The notes: generated by a model not told the origin, from the letters alone. A DNA stretch of 64,000 nt from Anthonomus grandis grandis (GCF_022605725.1 NC_065563.1:8086518-8150517), one strand, 5' to 3'; shown: positions 9,719 to 20,837, counted from the first letter of the stretch. Numbers and translations: made by a program.

Positions 9719-12588
9719 CAGTGGCGGCTGCTCATTAGGTTTGCAGGTTTGCGCAACCCCCAAAAAAAAAAGACTAAAAAAAACGAAACATATTTTTATT
9801 TATATTATAGCATCTTTTGTAAATTGCAATCAAGTATTAATTTAAAACTTTACCAAAACACCCTTAAAAAAAGAATCATTTCCTATACTACATCGCGTCG
9901 CATCGAGATCGCTGACGGACGGTCGGCGGTGTGCACACAAGCTGCAAACCACTCGATTATATATACATTGTATTACGGCGTATTGTAAGTTGCCTACGTC
10001 GGAGGAGGCGGCTATAATGTTTCTCATAAGGTGCGTGTGGTTGCAAGAATAGTGCAAACCTTGTTTATTTTACCGACAAATTTAATAAAATCCGATCATT
10101 GATTCAGTTTATGGCGCGGTACGTTGTTGTGTTTTTATGTGTTGAATTAATTTACTGTTTTGTAAACATAATTTATATAAATAAATTTTAATTTAAAGCT
10201 TTAGTGGTAAAAATGAATTCGGTGCAAAGTTTAATTGCAGACCCGTTCTGTAGCCGATCATTAAATGATAAGGCTGAGATAAAAAGACTTGGCAGGCCTA
10301 CTCCGCCTTTAAAAATAGAACAATCTGTGTCTAGCAAAAAAAGGACTTTTATGAGAACATTTAATCCTGACTTGTACAATAAACATACGTGGCTTTGTGG
10401 GTGTCCAATAAAAAATGCTTTGTTTTGTTTTCCTTGTTTATTGTTTGGAGGCGAAGTTTCTTGGACAAAAGTAGGTTTTACTGATCTTAATCACTCAGGA
10501 GACCGCATTAAAAAACATTCATTATCGGCAACACATATGAAGAATGTCGTACAATATTCACTTTTTGGAAGTGTCAATGTAGCAGCCCAATTAAGTGGTG
10601 CATATCGTCGAAATATTGACCTGCATAACGAACAGGTAAAACAAAATCGATATATTTTAAACATTATTATTAATTGTGTACGTTTTTGTGGAGCTTTCGA
10701 ACTCGCGTTAAGAGGACATGATGAGTCTATGTCATCTTCTAATCCTGGGGTTTTCCGAGGCTTGATTGATTTTAGTGCTGAATTAGACGGTGCTCTAAAA
10801 CAACATTTACAAAAAGCATCAGTATTTAAAGGTACATCGAAGACAATCCAAAATGAGATTTTGCAAACAATGTTTAATGTATGTCAAGAAGAGATTTGTA
10901 AGGAAATAAAACAAGCAGATTTTTTGTCCATAATAGCCGATGAAACTAGTGACGTATCAAATATATTTCAAATGGCAATTGTCTTTCGGTACATCGTAAA
11001 CGGTAAGCCAGTTGAACGTTTTTGGGATTTTTTGGTGCCTTGTGATCATGACGCCAAAACTTTATCTTCGGTTATTCTGGCAGAGCTTGACAAACATGTT
11101 AAAGATAACAAAACCAAACTCATTGCACAAACATACGATGGTGCATCAGTTATGAGCGGGTCGTCTAACGGGGTGCAAGCAATAATTAAAAAATCTTATG
11201 AACATGCTGCGTACATGCATTGCTATGCACATCAACTTAATTTAATAATGTTAAATGCTGCTTCTGCAAACAAAAACGTTCGAATTTTCTTTGCCAATTT
11301 ACAAGGAATTTGTGCATTTTTTTCCAATAGTCCTCAGAGATCGTTAGTACTGGACCAGATTGTGAAAAAACGCTTACCACGCTCAGCCCCGACCAGGTGG
11401 AATTTTAATTCTAGAGTTGTTTGTACTGTATTTGAATACAAAGATGGCATTTTAGAGACAATGAAACAAATTTTAAATGAAAGCAGAAATATTAGCACCA
11501 CAAACCAGGCATCAGGGTATGTGAAAATTCTTCAAAGTAGAAATTTTGTTTTTTGGCTCAATCTATTTTATAAGATAATGCCTCATGTGGATATTTTATT
11601 TAGTAAATTTCAATCGAGGCAAATTGACGCTGCTCTTGCAAATACCTACATATTATCTTTTGAAAATAAATTAATGGAAATTAGAAATAATATCACGGAC
11701 GCTATTGAGCCATCTCTATCGGAGCCATCCACGTCCAAACGACGGAGGCTGGATGACTCTACAGAATTTTGTCGAGAAGCAAAAGAAGTATGTGACATTA
11801 TTATTTGTCAAGGAAAGGAGCGATTTAGTTTTACCGGACACTTGGTCGCCGCTAGTCTTTTTTTTTCGGAGCAGTATAACCAATATAGTATTAATTTTCC
11901 TGAAATAAAATTTAAAGAAACAATAAAGTGTTACCCATTTTTTATAGAACAAAAGCTCCGAACAGAACTAAGAGTTATTTATGAAACACAGGAATTTAGA
12001 TCAATCTCGGGACTACTTGTGCTGTTTGACTATATTTCTCAGAATGGTGAGCTTAGTGAAACATTTAGTGAAACTATTAAGCTTTTAAAAATTTTAATTA
12101 CCATTCCAATGGCTTCAGCTGAAGCAGAACGGTGTTTTTCTACTCTCAAAAGGATAAAAACATTTCTACGAAACACCATGAGCCAAGAAAGACTTTCTGC
12201 TTTGGCAATGCTTTCCAAAGAAAGGGATCTTATCGAAAGCATTCCTGATTTCAATCAAAGAGTAATTGATAAATTTGCCGAGTCTAAAGAACGTCGGATG
12301 GATTTTCTTTGTAAATAATTTATAATTACGACATACGCTTTTTATCTATTTTTAGGGTATTATGTCATTAAAGTTTTTTTTCTTTCGTTTGTGTTTTTTT
12401 AATTTAATTATTGCACCATATCAAAAGTTCCAGTTTTTTTGCTTATTTTGGCCGTTTAAAAGTGGGTATGACACCGAAAAAAGCCTCCGCCAAGGCGCTA
12501 GCGATAATCTTTTTAGTCTTTCATTCGCGATCACCGACGGGCCCCTACAGTTGCAACCCCCAGATTTGTAAAGCACGAGCCGCCACTG
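9719..12588 (+). mobile_element. Complete hAT transposon (ZMYM1-like clade), 2870 bp
   Basis: The element begins CAGTGGCGGCTGCTC at 9719 and ends GAGCCGCCACTG at 12588. Terminal inverted repeats are about 11-12 bp with an imperfect extension. It is flanked by an exact 8 bp duplication gtttgaaa (9711-9718 and 12589-12596), the hallmark of hAT insertion. It lies inside a LINE RT and carries an uninterrupted transposase. The flawless duplication and open frame indicate a young copy. Confidence 0.95.
10213..12318 (+). CDS. hAT transposase, ZMYM1/TTF-zinc-finger type, intact
   Basis: This is a 701-residue protein from ATG 10213. An N-terminal TTF-type zinc-finger-like region (WLCGCPIKNALFCFPCLLF) should bind DNA. 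The RNase H-like core follows, with the first Asp in IADETSD (residue 243) and the second in TYDGASVMSG (309). The C-terminal hAT dimerisation region contains SAEAERCFSTLKRIKTFLRN, whose Glu (639) is the family's third catalytic residue. The length is normal for this clade, and no stop or shift was seen. I take ATG 10213 rather than the upstream GTG three codons earlier. Such proteins cut the element out and paste it elsewhere in the nucleus. Whether it is expressed cannot be judged. Confidence 0.93.
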   Translation: MNSVQSLIADPFCSRSLNDKAEIKRLGRPTPPLKIEQSVSSKKRTFMRTFNPDLYNKHTWLCGCPIKNALFCFPCLLFGGEVSWTKVGFTDLNHSGDRIKKHSLSATHMKNVVQYSLFGSVNVAAQLSGAYRRNIDLHNEQVKQNRYILNIIINCVRFCGAFELALRGHDESMSSSNPGVFRGLIDFSAELDGALKQHLQKASVFKGTSKTIQNEILQTMFNVCQEEICKEIKQADFLSIIADETSDVSNIFQMAIVFRYIVNGKPVERFWDFLVPCDHDAKTLSSVILAELDKHVKDNKTKLIAQTYDGASVMSGSSNGVQAIIKKSYEHAAYMHCYAHQLNLIMLNAASANKNVRIFFANLQGICAFFSNSPQRSLVLDQIVKKRLPRSAPTRWNFNSRVVCTVFEYKDGILETMKQILNESRNISTTNQASGYVKILQSRNFVFWLNLFYKIMPHVDILFSKFQSRQIDAALANTYILSFENKLMEIRNNITDAIEPSLSEPSTSKRRRLDDSTEFCREAKEVCDIIICQGKERFSFTGHLVAASLFFSEQYNQYSINFPEIKFKETIKCYPFFIEQKLRTELRVIYETQEFRSISGLLVLFDYISQNGELSETFSETIKLLKILITIPMASAEAERCFSTLKRIKTFLRNTMSQERLSALAMLSKERDLIESIPDFNQRVIDKFAESKERRMDFLCK

Positions 12589-12596
12589 GTTTGAAA

Positions 12597-13396
12597 GTTG
12601 TATATATCTGCGTATCAACAGCAAACGCTTGCACCTTACAAACTTTTAAGGACTTAAGAATGTCTGCTGTATATACAAGGAAAAGCAGAGGTCCCAGGAC
12701 AGAACCCTGGGGCATTGTGAATATTGTCTGAAATCTATTATTCAAATAAGACTCAATTAACTGTATAGACTGCATTGAAAAGCCATAATATTTAAGCTTA
12801 GCTAGTAAAAGGGCATGATTTATTGTATCGAACGCCTTAGAGAAATCTAAAAGTACCAGAACAGCAATCTGTTGCTTATCAATAGCGTCCATTATATCAT
12901 CCAGTACGTTTAGTAGAGCTACAGAGGTACCAAAGTTCTCCCTAAAGCCACATTGCGTAGCCGGAATAATGTCATTATCAATAAAATAACAAACCATCTG
13001 ATGGTAAAGTACCTTTTCAAATATTTCTGAAAGTACTGGAAGTATACTTATAACGCGCAAGTCGCTATAATTTTCTGGGCTAGCAACTTTTGATAAGGGT
13101 TTACCAATCGAAATTTTCCATTGATCGGGGAAATAGTGAGCTTATATACAACAATTTATTATGTGGCGTATGTACTTATCAATAAAGGGGCTACAATACC
13201 TTAACATTTTTGGTGAAATCTGATCCACACCAGTCGCATTAGACTTCATACTATTTAAAATTCTACTTACATCTTTAACAGTTGCAAGATTAAGTGTGAA
13301 ATGCAGGCCATTATCGAATACACCAATATTGATAACACTGAATTTGTTCATCACAATTCGCAGAATTTTGAAGAAATTCAGAAAAAAAGATGTCAA
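12597..13396 (-). pseudogene. LINE reverse transcriptase, first part, mutated active site
   Basis: 13396-13142 and 13060-12597 cover RT fingers and palm: YHQMVCYFIDNDIIPATQCG, LLDFSKAFDTINHALL and TMPQGSVLGPLLFL. The catalytic box reads AFAVDTQIY where the family has FADDTQIY, so the first of the paired aspartates is Val (GAT to GTT). The frame runs straight into the hAT insertion at 12596. Confidence 0.85.
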
Positions 13397-13559
13397 TTTG
13401 ATTTGGATCAGACAGGTGTTCCGGAATATTGGTATTATTTTTATCTCTACAAATGTTAAACGTTTTTAATGCAAACAAAGCTGACGTTTATTTATTTCGT
13501 TACACAACAGATTTAGGTGCTTCTTTTTTTCTCTTCTAATTGTAGCCAGAGTATGATTT

Positions 13560-14448
13560 CTATGAAAGAAGTACATCAGATGTTAGCCAAGGAGCTTTAG
13601 GTTTAGTAATTCTTACTTTTATAAAAGGAGCATGTTTATTAAAAAGTGTTTGAATTAAATTATTAAAAATTACTAGCTTACTATCGATATTATTTTGATA
13701 TAAAATGCTATCCCATGGTAGTAAATATAAATCCTGCAAAAGAATTTGTTTATTCAAATTTTTAAAGTACTCAATTGGTTTAGGAACTATGGGTACCCTG
13801 TTTAAATTTAGCTCACAGAAAACCAAGTTGTGATCTGAGATGTTGTCTGCGCAAATGACCCCTTTATTATGTATCAGAGACACATTAGACACAAATACTG
13901 CATCAAGAAGAGTGCTGCAAGTAGCCGAGACTCTGGTTGGGTCTTCAATTATTTGAGTGAGATTATAATTTTCAAATAATGATGTAAGGGGATTACTTAA
14001 ATTTAAAAGATTATTATTAAAGTCTCCTAAACAGAAAACTTCGTCAACACACGGGTATATAAAAGAAAATATATTATCAAAATCAGAACTTAGGCTATTA
14101 AAGTTAAGAGTAGGGGGATTATAAAAACCACCAAAAGCATAATTTTTATTTTTAATTTTTATTTTTAAGAAAAGAAGTTCCAATTGAGCATTAATATTAA
14201 AGTCAAATGAAACAATATATTTATACTTTATACTTGTCTCTTACATAAGCCGCCACGCCCCCGCCTCTACCCTGACGATTCTTCTTAAAAAATTGGTATC
14301 CCGGAATTTGAAACAACAATGAGTCATCGGTATTGGAGAGCCATGTTTCAGATAAAAAGATAATGTCTACATTTTGATATTGTACTAGGAATCTAAATTC
14401 ATTGAACCTTGTATGCAATGATCTTACGTTTAAATGTGCAATTCTCAT
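13560..14448 (-). pseudogene. LINE endonuclease domain
   Basis: The ORF2 start (MRIAHLNVRSLHTRFNEF at 14448) is followed by LSETWL and GRGGGVAAYVRD. After a break near 14200 comes a second piece with GGFYNPP, CLGDFNNNL and NISDHNLVF. These are the ordered motifs of the exonuclease-endonuclease-phosphatase fold that nicks target DNA for target-primed reverse transcription. A frameshift near 14200 and another break at about 13560 inactivate it. Confidence 0.85.
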
Positions 14449-14887
14449 TTACCTATAAAATATATAACACCCCACTATAACAGACACTATAGTACACCTT
14501 TTTATACCAAAAAGATAAAAATTAATAAAAAAATAAAAAATTAATATATAAAAATAATATACAAATAAAAATTATTTAACATAAAAAAAGTAAATGGTTA
14601 GAGGTTAAGAACCACAGATGAATGATGAATGAGTCGCTCTCATTCCCATTTCTAATACCTAAGACAAGTTTTTACCAAAGAAACAATTATAAAAACAAAA
14701 CGAAAAGAAGTACAAATTCTACCATTTTATCGTTATAAACAAAAAGCGTACATACGCATGAAATTATAAATAATATATGTAGCCATATACTTATATAAAA
14801 GTACAGTAAACCAAATGACCAATTTTAATTTTTAAATGTACCTGTTAATCACGTCAATTTTTAATTGAATGAATATCCATCTCTGAG

Positions 14888-15130
14888 TTAATTGACTGTA
14901 CCATTTTCCGCTCTAACCTTAACATTACCATTCAAAATCCATGTATTTTTATGTGAAAATGAACTAGAAGCACTTTTGAATAGCACTAACCGAGATTTAG
15001 TTAGGTCCTCCTTAATTTGCACACCAGTATTTTTTAGATATTTTCGATTTTTAAGCACAGCCATACGAGCGGCCTCGGACGAGAATCGCACCATAACTGC
15101 CGGCGGTGAGTCGCTAGGAATGGGCTTGGA
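14888..15130 (-). pseudogene. LINE ORF1 C-terminal fragment
   Basis: About 75 codons end in a segment with GVQIKEDLTKSRLVLFKSA and NTWILNGNVKV. This resembles the FP25K-like C-terminal domain found in ORF1 of several insect LINEs, which is thought to bind RNA. The 5' part is absent: the element ends near 15130 in an AT-rich junction. About 440 bp of non-coding sequence separates it from the endonuclease ORF. Confidence 0.6.
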
Positions 15131-15135
15131 AAATT

Positions 15136-15930
15136 TAAAAAAATATATATATATTTTCCCAAAAATAAATACAACATAAGTTTATAAAAACAATGACGTT
15201 TATTTCAAGTTGTTAGGGTATTTGCAAAGTTATAAGGCTGCTAGTCTGGGGTTTTTTATACCTCCCGAGATTCCGTCCCAATTACGCGCTACGTGTCATA
15301 GACGCCGACGCGACGGTGTATTACAGAGCGCTCGCTAGCCAGCCAGCCACAGCCTAGTGCCCAGGCGTTATTTTGACAGGGTGGTTTTGTTTGTTGACAT
15401 TTTGACTTTTAACTTTTATTATTGACGTATTTTGCTTGTTGACTAATTACAATGGAGCAGGGATTTGTTCGTGGTCAATCAGACAACTTACCCATTATAT
15501 AAACGTAAATATTTTAAAACTATAAATTCTATTCAAAAATAATTAAAAATAAACTTTTACTTTGACACCCTGTTTTTTGAAAACTAAGCATTTTTCTTAA
15601 ACAAGGAAAATGAGTGGACCTGTAATCACGCACCTGAAACGAGCTGCTTGCCACCAAATCTGCAAAAATGTCAACTGGCAATTATTTTCCCTACGAAATT
15701 TAATTCAAAACACTGAACATCCCACTTTGATGTAATATCCAAAAAGTATAGATTTAACCAAAAATTTTACTTAAAAAAAAACCAAGAATCTCTTAAAATA
15801 CACTCAAAAACAAGTACGCGTGTCACCATAAGGAGAGAAAAATTCGGCTCACTTCGTTAACATTGTAAATATAGGCTAATACCGGTCCAACCATTTTCCT
15901 TGTCTAAGGCGTTTTTCGACATAGAACATG
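15136..15930. other. Unassigned intronic DNA with a GC-rich patch
   Basis: About 15225-15450 is strikingly GC-rich for this window (CG-dinucleotide-bearing and GCTAGCCAGCCAGCC-like sequence). The rest is AT-rich. A 16-codon ORF starts at ATG 15452 directly after the GC patch and ends at once. No protein family is recognisable. A comparable GC-rich patch lies at 18875-18950 on the other side of the DD41D element. Confidence 0.45.
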
Positions 15931-15932
15931 TA

Positions 15933-18754
15933 CAGGGTGGCCAAATAAGCGAGGTAAGCGGCTCTATCTCAGGACCTGTACATCTGGCAACAATGGATTT
16001 TTTTTTATTATTATAAAAGTGGCCATGAGAAAATTCTGGAAATTATCTTTAAGTTCCGTATTTTACCGCAAGAGGGCGCAACTAAAAATTAAATAAGAGA
16101 AACCTCTTTTTCTCCGAAAACTTAAATATTAACTTATACTTTTGATATTATTTTTAGTAAGCCTAGATAATTTGCTATCATTTTGGTTTATAAATTGTTG
16201 ACGTACGAACGAAAGTAGGGGTGGGGGAAGCTATTGAAAGTGGAATCATTAAGATCGCTGTAAATTCGAAACCACTCATTTCATTTTAGCAATTCAAAAT
16301 TTATTTGCTAGATAAATGTAGCTGCTTTAAAAGTCTGATATCATCACTACTCTATAGTTTCTAATAAAAGCGCCAGAGGGCGCAATTTGTAATAATTCCA
16401 GTTTTTTTAATTTTGCTCTAAAAATTCAAATTGAATGGTATATTTTTGACATCCTATTTAAAAAGTAAATAAAATTTGCAAAAGTACTGTGAAAACCGCA
16501 CGATGATATCTTTGCTCGTTTTAAAGTTATAGCGAATTAAAGTTTCTTACGCACCGAGCCTAAACTTACGTACCGCCATCTAGTGTCCCGCCTAAAATTC
16601 TCTAATTAGTATTACCACAACTAGGATACCATGATGTTGTCATAATTAATAAATTATTAAAGTATTAATTGATTGATAAATTATAAATTAATAATACCTA
16701 TGTATCACAGAATTTTTATGTGACTTTCTTAAGGCGAATAATTTTATTAACGAATTTCTTTTTATATTTAAATTATGGTCCTGAAAAGGACCGATTTTAA
16801 ACCCAAACATATTTGGTATTTAATGCCTCGATAGGTGTTCAAACTGCTTTCCATCACATACCAAACAAGCTTCCAATCTTCTTTGGGTGGATAAAACTGC
16901 TGTTTTGATTTCAGCAGCTGATATTTCATTTATTGCACCACGGATTCTGTTTTCCATATCCTGTCTTGTTGTAGGTGGAGTTTGGTACACAATATCTTTT
17001 AAACGACCCTATAAGTAAAAGTCTAGGCATGTTAAATCGGGTGACCTGGCCGGCCAAGGATATAGACTCCCCCTTCCGATCCAGCGCCCTTGAAAGTAAT
17101 TATTTATATGATGCCGCACCAAACGGAAAAAATGTGCTGGGCACCCGTCCAATTGGAAATGCATGGTCCGTCTTACTTCCAATGTCAAATCTTCCATTAA
17201 AATAGGCAAAGAATTTGTTAAAAAATGCAAAAAAAACATTACCGGTTAATGTGCCATCAAAAAAATAAGGACCAATAATTTTCATTCCGATAATGCCACA
17301 CCACACGTTTACACTCCAGCGGCCTTGGTGCTGGACTTCTCGCATCCAACGAGGATTTTCAACCGACCAATAATGCATATTATGCCTGTTGACTTTTCCA
17401 TCGCTACAAAAAGTGGCTTCATCGGTCCACAGAATCTGTGACAAAAATCCCTGTTTTCGCGAATCATTGCTAGTATCAATTGGCAAAAATCAATTCGGCG
17501 CTCAAAATCATGTTCGTTTAGAGCTTGGTGTAGGATTATATGGAAAGGGTGTAGCCTTAAAATAAAAAGAAATGCCTATATTCGAGAAGAAAATTATAAT
17601 AAAAAGATGTATTACCTGTGGTCTTTAAGTATATTTTGAACAGTAGTTCGAGCTATTCCCAAATCTAAAGATAACGCACGAGTTCCAATATGCCTATTAA
17701 ACTCTACGTAGGCCAACACATTAATAATGTTTTCTTCAGTTCTTCCAGTAGAGCGACGCCTTCTAAATTTGGGCCGACAAAAACTCCCAGTATCGCGTAG
17801 TCGCTGTACCAACCGTGGAAAAATTCTTCTGCCATAATGGCGGCGATCTGGATACCGAAGGGCATACTGTCTTTCAGCTATTGCTGCATTTTGAAAGCAC
17901 TCAAAGAAAACCGCAATCAAATCCACAGCTTCATTATTTGTCAAAGGCATTTTACAAAAAATCGAGCAAAGAAAATTGAAAACAGATTTAAACTGGCCGT
18001 CTAATAAATATTTGACGTTTGCATACAATCCTTTTTAAAAGTTTCTTTTGTTTTTGCCGCCTACTATACGTTAACTAGACATTCTAAGGCCGAGCGCTAG
18101 ATGGCGATACATAAGTTTGGACTCGGTGCGTAAAAGACTTTAATTCGCTATAACTTTAAAACAAGCAAAGATGATATCATCGTGCGGTTTTCACAGTATT
18201 TTTGCAAATGTTATCTACTTTTTAAATATGATGTCAAAAATATACCATTCAATTTGAATTTTTGGAGCAAAATGAAAGAAACTGGAATTATTACAAATTG
18301 CGCCCTCTGGCGGTTGTATTAGGAACTACAAGGTAGTGATGAGATCAGACTTTTAAAGCAGCTACATTTATCTTGCAAATAAATTTTGAATTGCTCAAAT
18401 CGAATAAGTGGTTTAGAATTTACACCGATTTGAATGATTCCACTGTCAATAGCTTCCCCCACCCCTACTATTGTTCGTAAGTCAATAATTCATGTATATA
18501 CCAAAATTATAGCAAATTATCTAGGCTTACTAAAAATAATATCAAAAGTATAAGTTAATATTTAAGTTTTCGGAGAAAAAAACGTTTCTTTTATTTAATT
18601 TTTAGTTGCGCCCTCTTGCGGTGAAATACGGAACTTAAAGATAATTTCCAGAATTTTCTCATGGCCACTTTTATAATAATAAAAAAAATTCCATAGTTGC
18701 CAGATGTACAGGTCCTGAGATACAGCCGCTTACCTCGCTTATTTGGCCACCCTG
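15933..18754 (-). mobile_element. DD41D Tc1/mariner element with long inverted repeats
   Basis: The ends read CAGGGTGGCCAAATAAGCGA at 15933 and its complement at 18754, each next to TA (15931-15932 and 18755-18756). Similarity between the arms continues inwards to about 16595 on the left and 18085 on the right, so each inverted repeat is roughly 660 bp. The transposase lies between them on the minus strand. Spacing of the last two catalytic Asp residues is 41, which places it in the DD41D group of the Tc1/mariner superfamily (assignment by spacing). Confidence 0.9.
16820..17950 (-). pseudogene. DD41D transposase with a small intron, broken
   Basis: It starts at ATG 17950 (MPLTNNEAVDLIAVFFECF) with an N-terminal helix-turn-helix region (RTVQ-type repeats, residues to about 110). 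A 60-base intron follows, 17615-17556 (GTAATA...TTTTAAG). The core has LWTDEATF (first Asp), HFQLDGCPAHF (second) and SPDLTCLDFYL (third), with 41 residues between the last two. It ends FEHLSRH-stop at 16820. Breaks are an apparent one-base loss in a T-run near 17450, a shift near 17225, and a TAG at 17009-17011 where Trp is expected. It is inactive. Confidence 0.85.
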
Positions 18755-18756
18755 TA

Positions 18757-19110
18757 CATATGAACTTATTACAATACAATACAATATTTATAGCAGGTAT
18801 GTGGAGCAGACATTTTGAAAAACACAAACAACAGCAAAAACATGCATAATAATATTAACAAAGCAGCGTGCGCGGTCGACATGCTAGCGTCGATCGTCGC
18901 GTCCACTTGGGCGCCTGTGACGTATCATCCGGGCCGCGCTGGTACAAGGAAAAAATTAAATTATTTGGGAAATTAAACATGGCGTATTTATTCGAACTTT
19001 GAAAATTAATTGTGAAGTAACTATACATGCTAGAGAACTGAAATAAATTGCTAAATTTAAGTTGGAGCCTGCTCTTTTTTGCTAAAAAATAATTGAATTG
19101 TCGTTTCCAA
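18757..19110. other. Unassigned intronic DNA with GC-rich patch
   Basis: This stretch holds a CAATACAATACAAT microrepeat (about 18770-18785) and a GC-rich patch at about 18875-18950, followed by AT-rich sequence up to the Harbinger remnant. I see no gene. The GC patch has partial inverted similarity to that at 15270-15340. Confidence 0.4.
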
Positions 19111-19112
19111 GC

Positions 19113-19742
19113 TCATTTACGCACTTGTTTTGCGTCTTGAGGACAACGTCTACTTCCATGTCCTTTTTGTAACGATGGTAGTATCTGTTGATCTGCCAAG
19201 ATAGCTTCTTCATCCGTAGATATGTCCGTGTACTGGCATGGATTCTTATTTCGTAAATAATTATGCAATACGCATGTAGCCATTACCACAGTTTCTATAT
19301 TTTCGACAGATATTCCTATTTCGATATGATATATACGAAATCGATTTGCAAGGATTCCAAACACATTCTCAATAATTTGTCTAGCTCTACTTAAACGTTT
19401 GTTAAAGTATGAACGGTCAGTGTTCAGTTCTTTTTCCCTATAAGGTTTAAAAAAATCTTTTCTAAGCGCAAAAGCTTCATCTCCTATGACTACATAAGGT
19501 AAATTATTACGTTGATTAATTGCAGGCAATTGCAAAGCACCCTTTACTAATGCCTTGTAAAAAGATGTGTTATTTATCACCCCTCCGTCAGACACTCGTC
19601 CATTTGTACCGACATCAAACAATATTAATTCATAATTACTATTTGCAATTGCCATTAATACAACACTGTGAAACTGTTTATAAGTTGTAGTAGTATGCTC
19701 CGCTGCCTGGAGGTGGTCTTATTCTTATATGTTTGCCGTCAA
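19113..19742 (-). pseudogene. Harbinger transposase, catalytic C-terminal half
   Basis: Leftwards from 19742 comes GTVDGKHIRIRPP (first catalytic Asp). A frame break near 19672 follows, then ELILFDVGTNGRVSDGG (second Asp), VIGDEAFALRKDF, and QIIENVFGILANRF (Glu). These are the ordered motifs of the DDE_4 domain of HARBI1-like nucleases. The C-terminus is intact, ending at 19113. The N-terminal half is found 460 bp away, beyond an oppositely oriented segment. Confidence 0.85.
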
Positions 19743-19744
19743 CG

Positions 19745-20123
19745 GTACCGAGGCAATTTGGAAACAACAACCAAATGAACCAGACCAACAACAGACAGTG
19801 CTAAAATTAGTTGCGGAAAAATTGCAAAACCAAAAAAAAAATCGAATTATGCAACCTACGTCGGTCGAGAGCTGGACGCATTGCCGCCAATGATGGCAAC
19901 ATATTGCCAAAAAATAATAAATGACGCCTTATTCAATGCAAAGTGCGGACAACTAACAGCACACTCAAAAATTGTAACTGACCCGCAAACAAGTAGTACT
20001 TCAGTTCAATACCTATAGCCATATCCACAACAGTTTAATACAATGACAACAGATTATGACAATCAACCATCAACTTGCCAACCTCCCACAACACGTGGTT
20101 ATTACAATAGTTTTGTACCATAA
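19745..20123 (+). pseudogene. Harbinger accessory MADF-like protein, C-terminal fragment
   Basis: Plus-strand sequence encodes a Gln-rich linker, then AYVGRELDALPPMMATYCQK, and ends VP-stop at 20123. This pattern (a short amphipathic segment after a MADF/Myb-like domain) matches the DNA-binding partner protein that Harbinger elements encode to bring transposase to the nucleus and to its ends. One frame change near 19870 is needed to link the two parts. The MADF domain itself is missing. Confidence 0.5.
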
Positions 20124-20204
20124 GTTTTTTTTTGTAAATTATGTACTTATTACTATTGTAAAATAAAAATTATTACAACGTAGCTTACCTTACAATATCT
20201 ATGT

Positions 20205-20612
20205 TTAAGAACCACAATTATTATTAAGAATCATTCTCCCCAGACATTGAGCAGAGATATGGGCTGTGAATTTTAAGTCTTCATAGTTTCTCCCTGTCGC
20301 TAAGTACCTCAAAGTAGTACTTAATCGCTCATGAGGATTTATTGCTAACCTCATCAAAGTATCTTCCTTTTGAATTAATGGGGTTACAAGTTCTAGGAAT
20401 TCCGTATAGGAATTTTCATCCATACGAAGATAGTTTCTGTAATCATCAGGTTCCAGTCGTAATTCATTTATGAGATAAGTGTGGGAAGTAACGTGTCGAT
20501 TTATTAACCACTGTTTTGCCCATTTTGAAAGCTTGCGTTTTTTCTTTGTATGTTCTTTAGGTAACAAAGCAATTGCCAACCCTATTAACGTAAGATCGTT
20601 GTCCGAAATCAT
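20205..20612 (-). pseudogene. Harbinger transposase, N-terminal half
   Basis: 135 codons from 20612 (MISDNDLTLIGLAIALLPKE). The protein contains WAKQWLINR, LRMDENSYTEFLELVTPLIQ and an LSTTLRYLATG segment, a layout diagnostic of HARBI1-like transposases just before the catalytic core. The frame stops at 20205, and the expected continuation is not adjacent: the catalytic half is at 19742. It is a fragment. Confidence 0.8.
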
Positions 20613-20837
20613 GTCTAGTTCCTGCTAAGAACGTTTTTAAAACCGGTTTTCCACCAAACGGACTAGTCGAGTTTCTGTTTTGTTCTTGTTTTTTGAAACA
20701 CATAAAACAACAAAACTCGGACAAATTTGAACCTCTGTTTCCACTAAGCAAACAAATTATAGTCGGAGTTTCGTTTTAGTTTTTAGTGCTTTTCCACCAA
20801 ACGAACTAGTGTGTTGCTTGTTTTGTGCTACAAAAGT

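Larger units (their letters stand above)
8880..15130 (-). mobile_element. LINE (ORF1 remnant, EN, RT), split by a hAT insertion
   Basis: Reading leftwards from 15130 there is the C-terminal part of an ORF1 with an FP25K-like tail. An apurinic-like endonuclease follows (14448-13560), then RT (13396-12597), then the hAT element at 9719-12588, then the rest of RT and the C-terminus (9710-8903). Removing the hAT and one copy of its 8 bp target duplication restores a contiguous RT frame. The LINE is inactive: it has frameshifts, and the first Asp of its catalytic motif is replaced. It belongs to the jockey/CR1-like non-LTR group; I cannot name the family. Confidence 0.85.

Noticed and set aside
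11716..11952. Minus-strand ORF inside the hAT transposase
   Set aside because: It lies wholly within the intact plus-strand coding frame, has no recognisable motifs, and is a shadow.
18591..18827. Minus-strand ORF across the right end of the first DD41D element
   Set aside because: It reads through the inverted repeat and the flanking sequence. The matching left arm has a similar shadow. It is not a gene.
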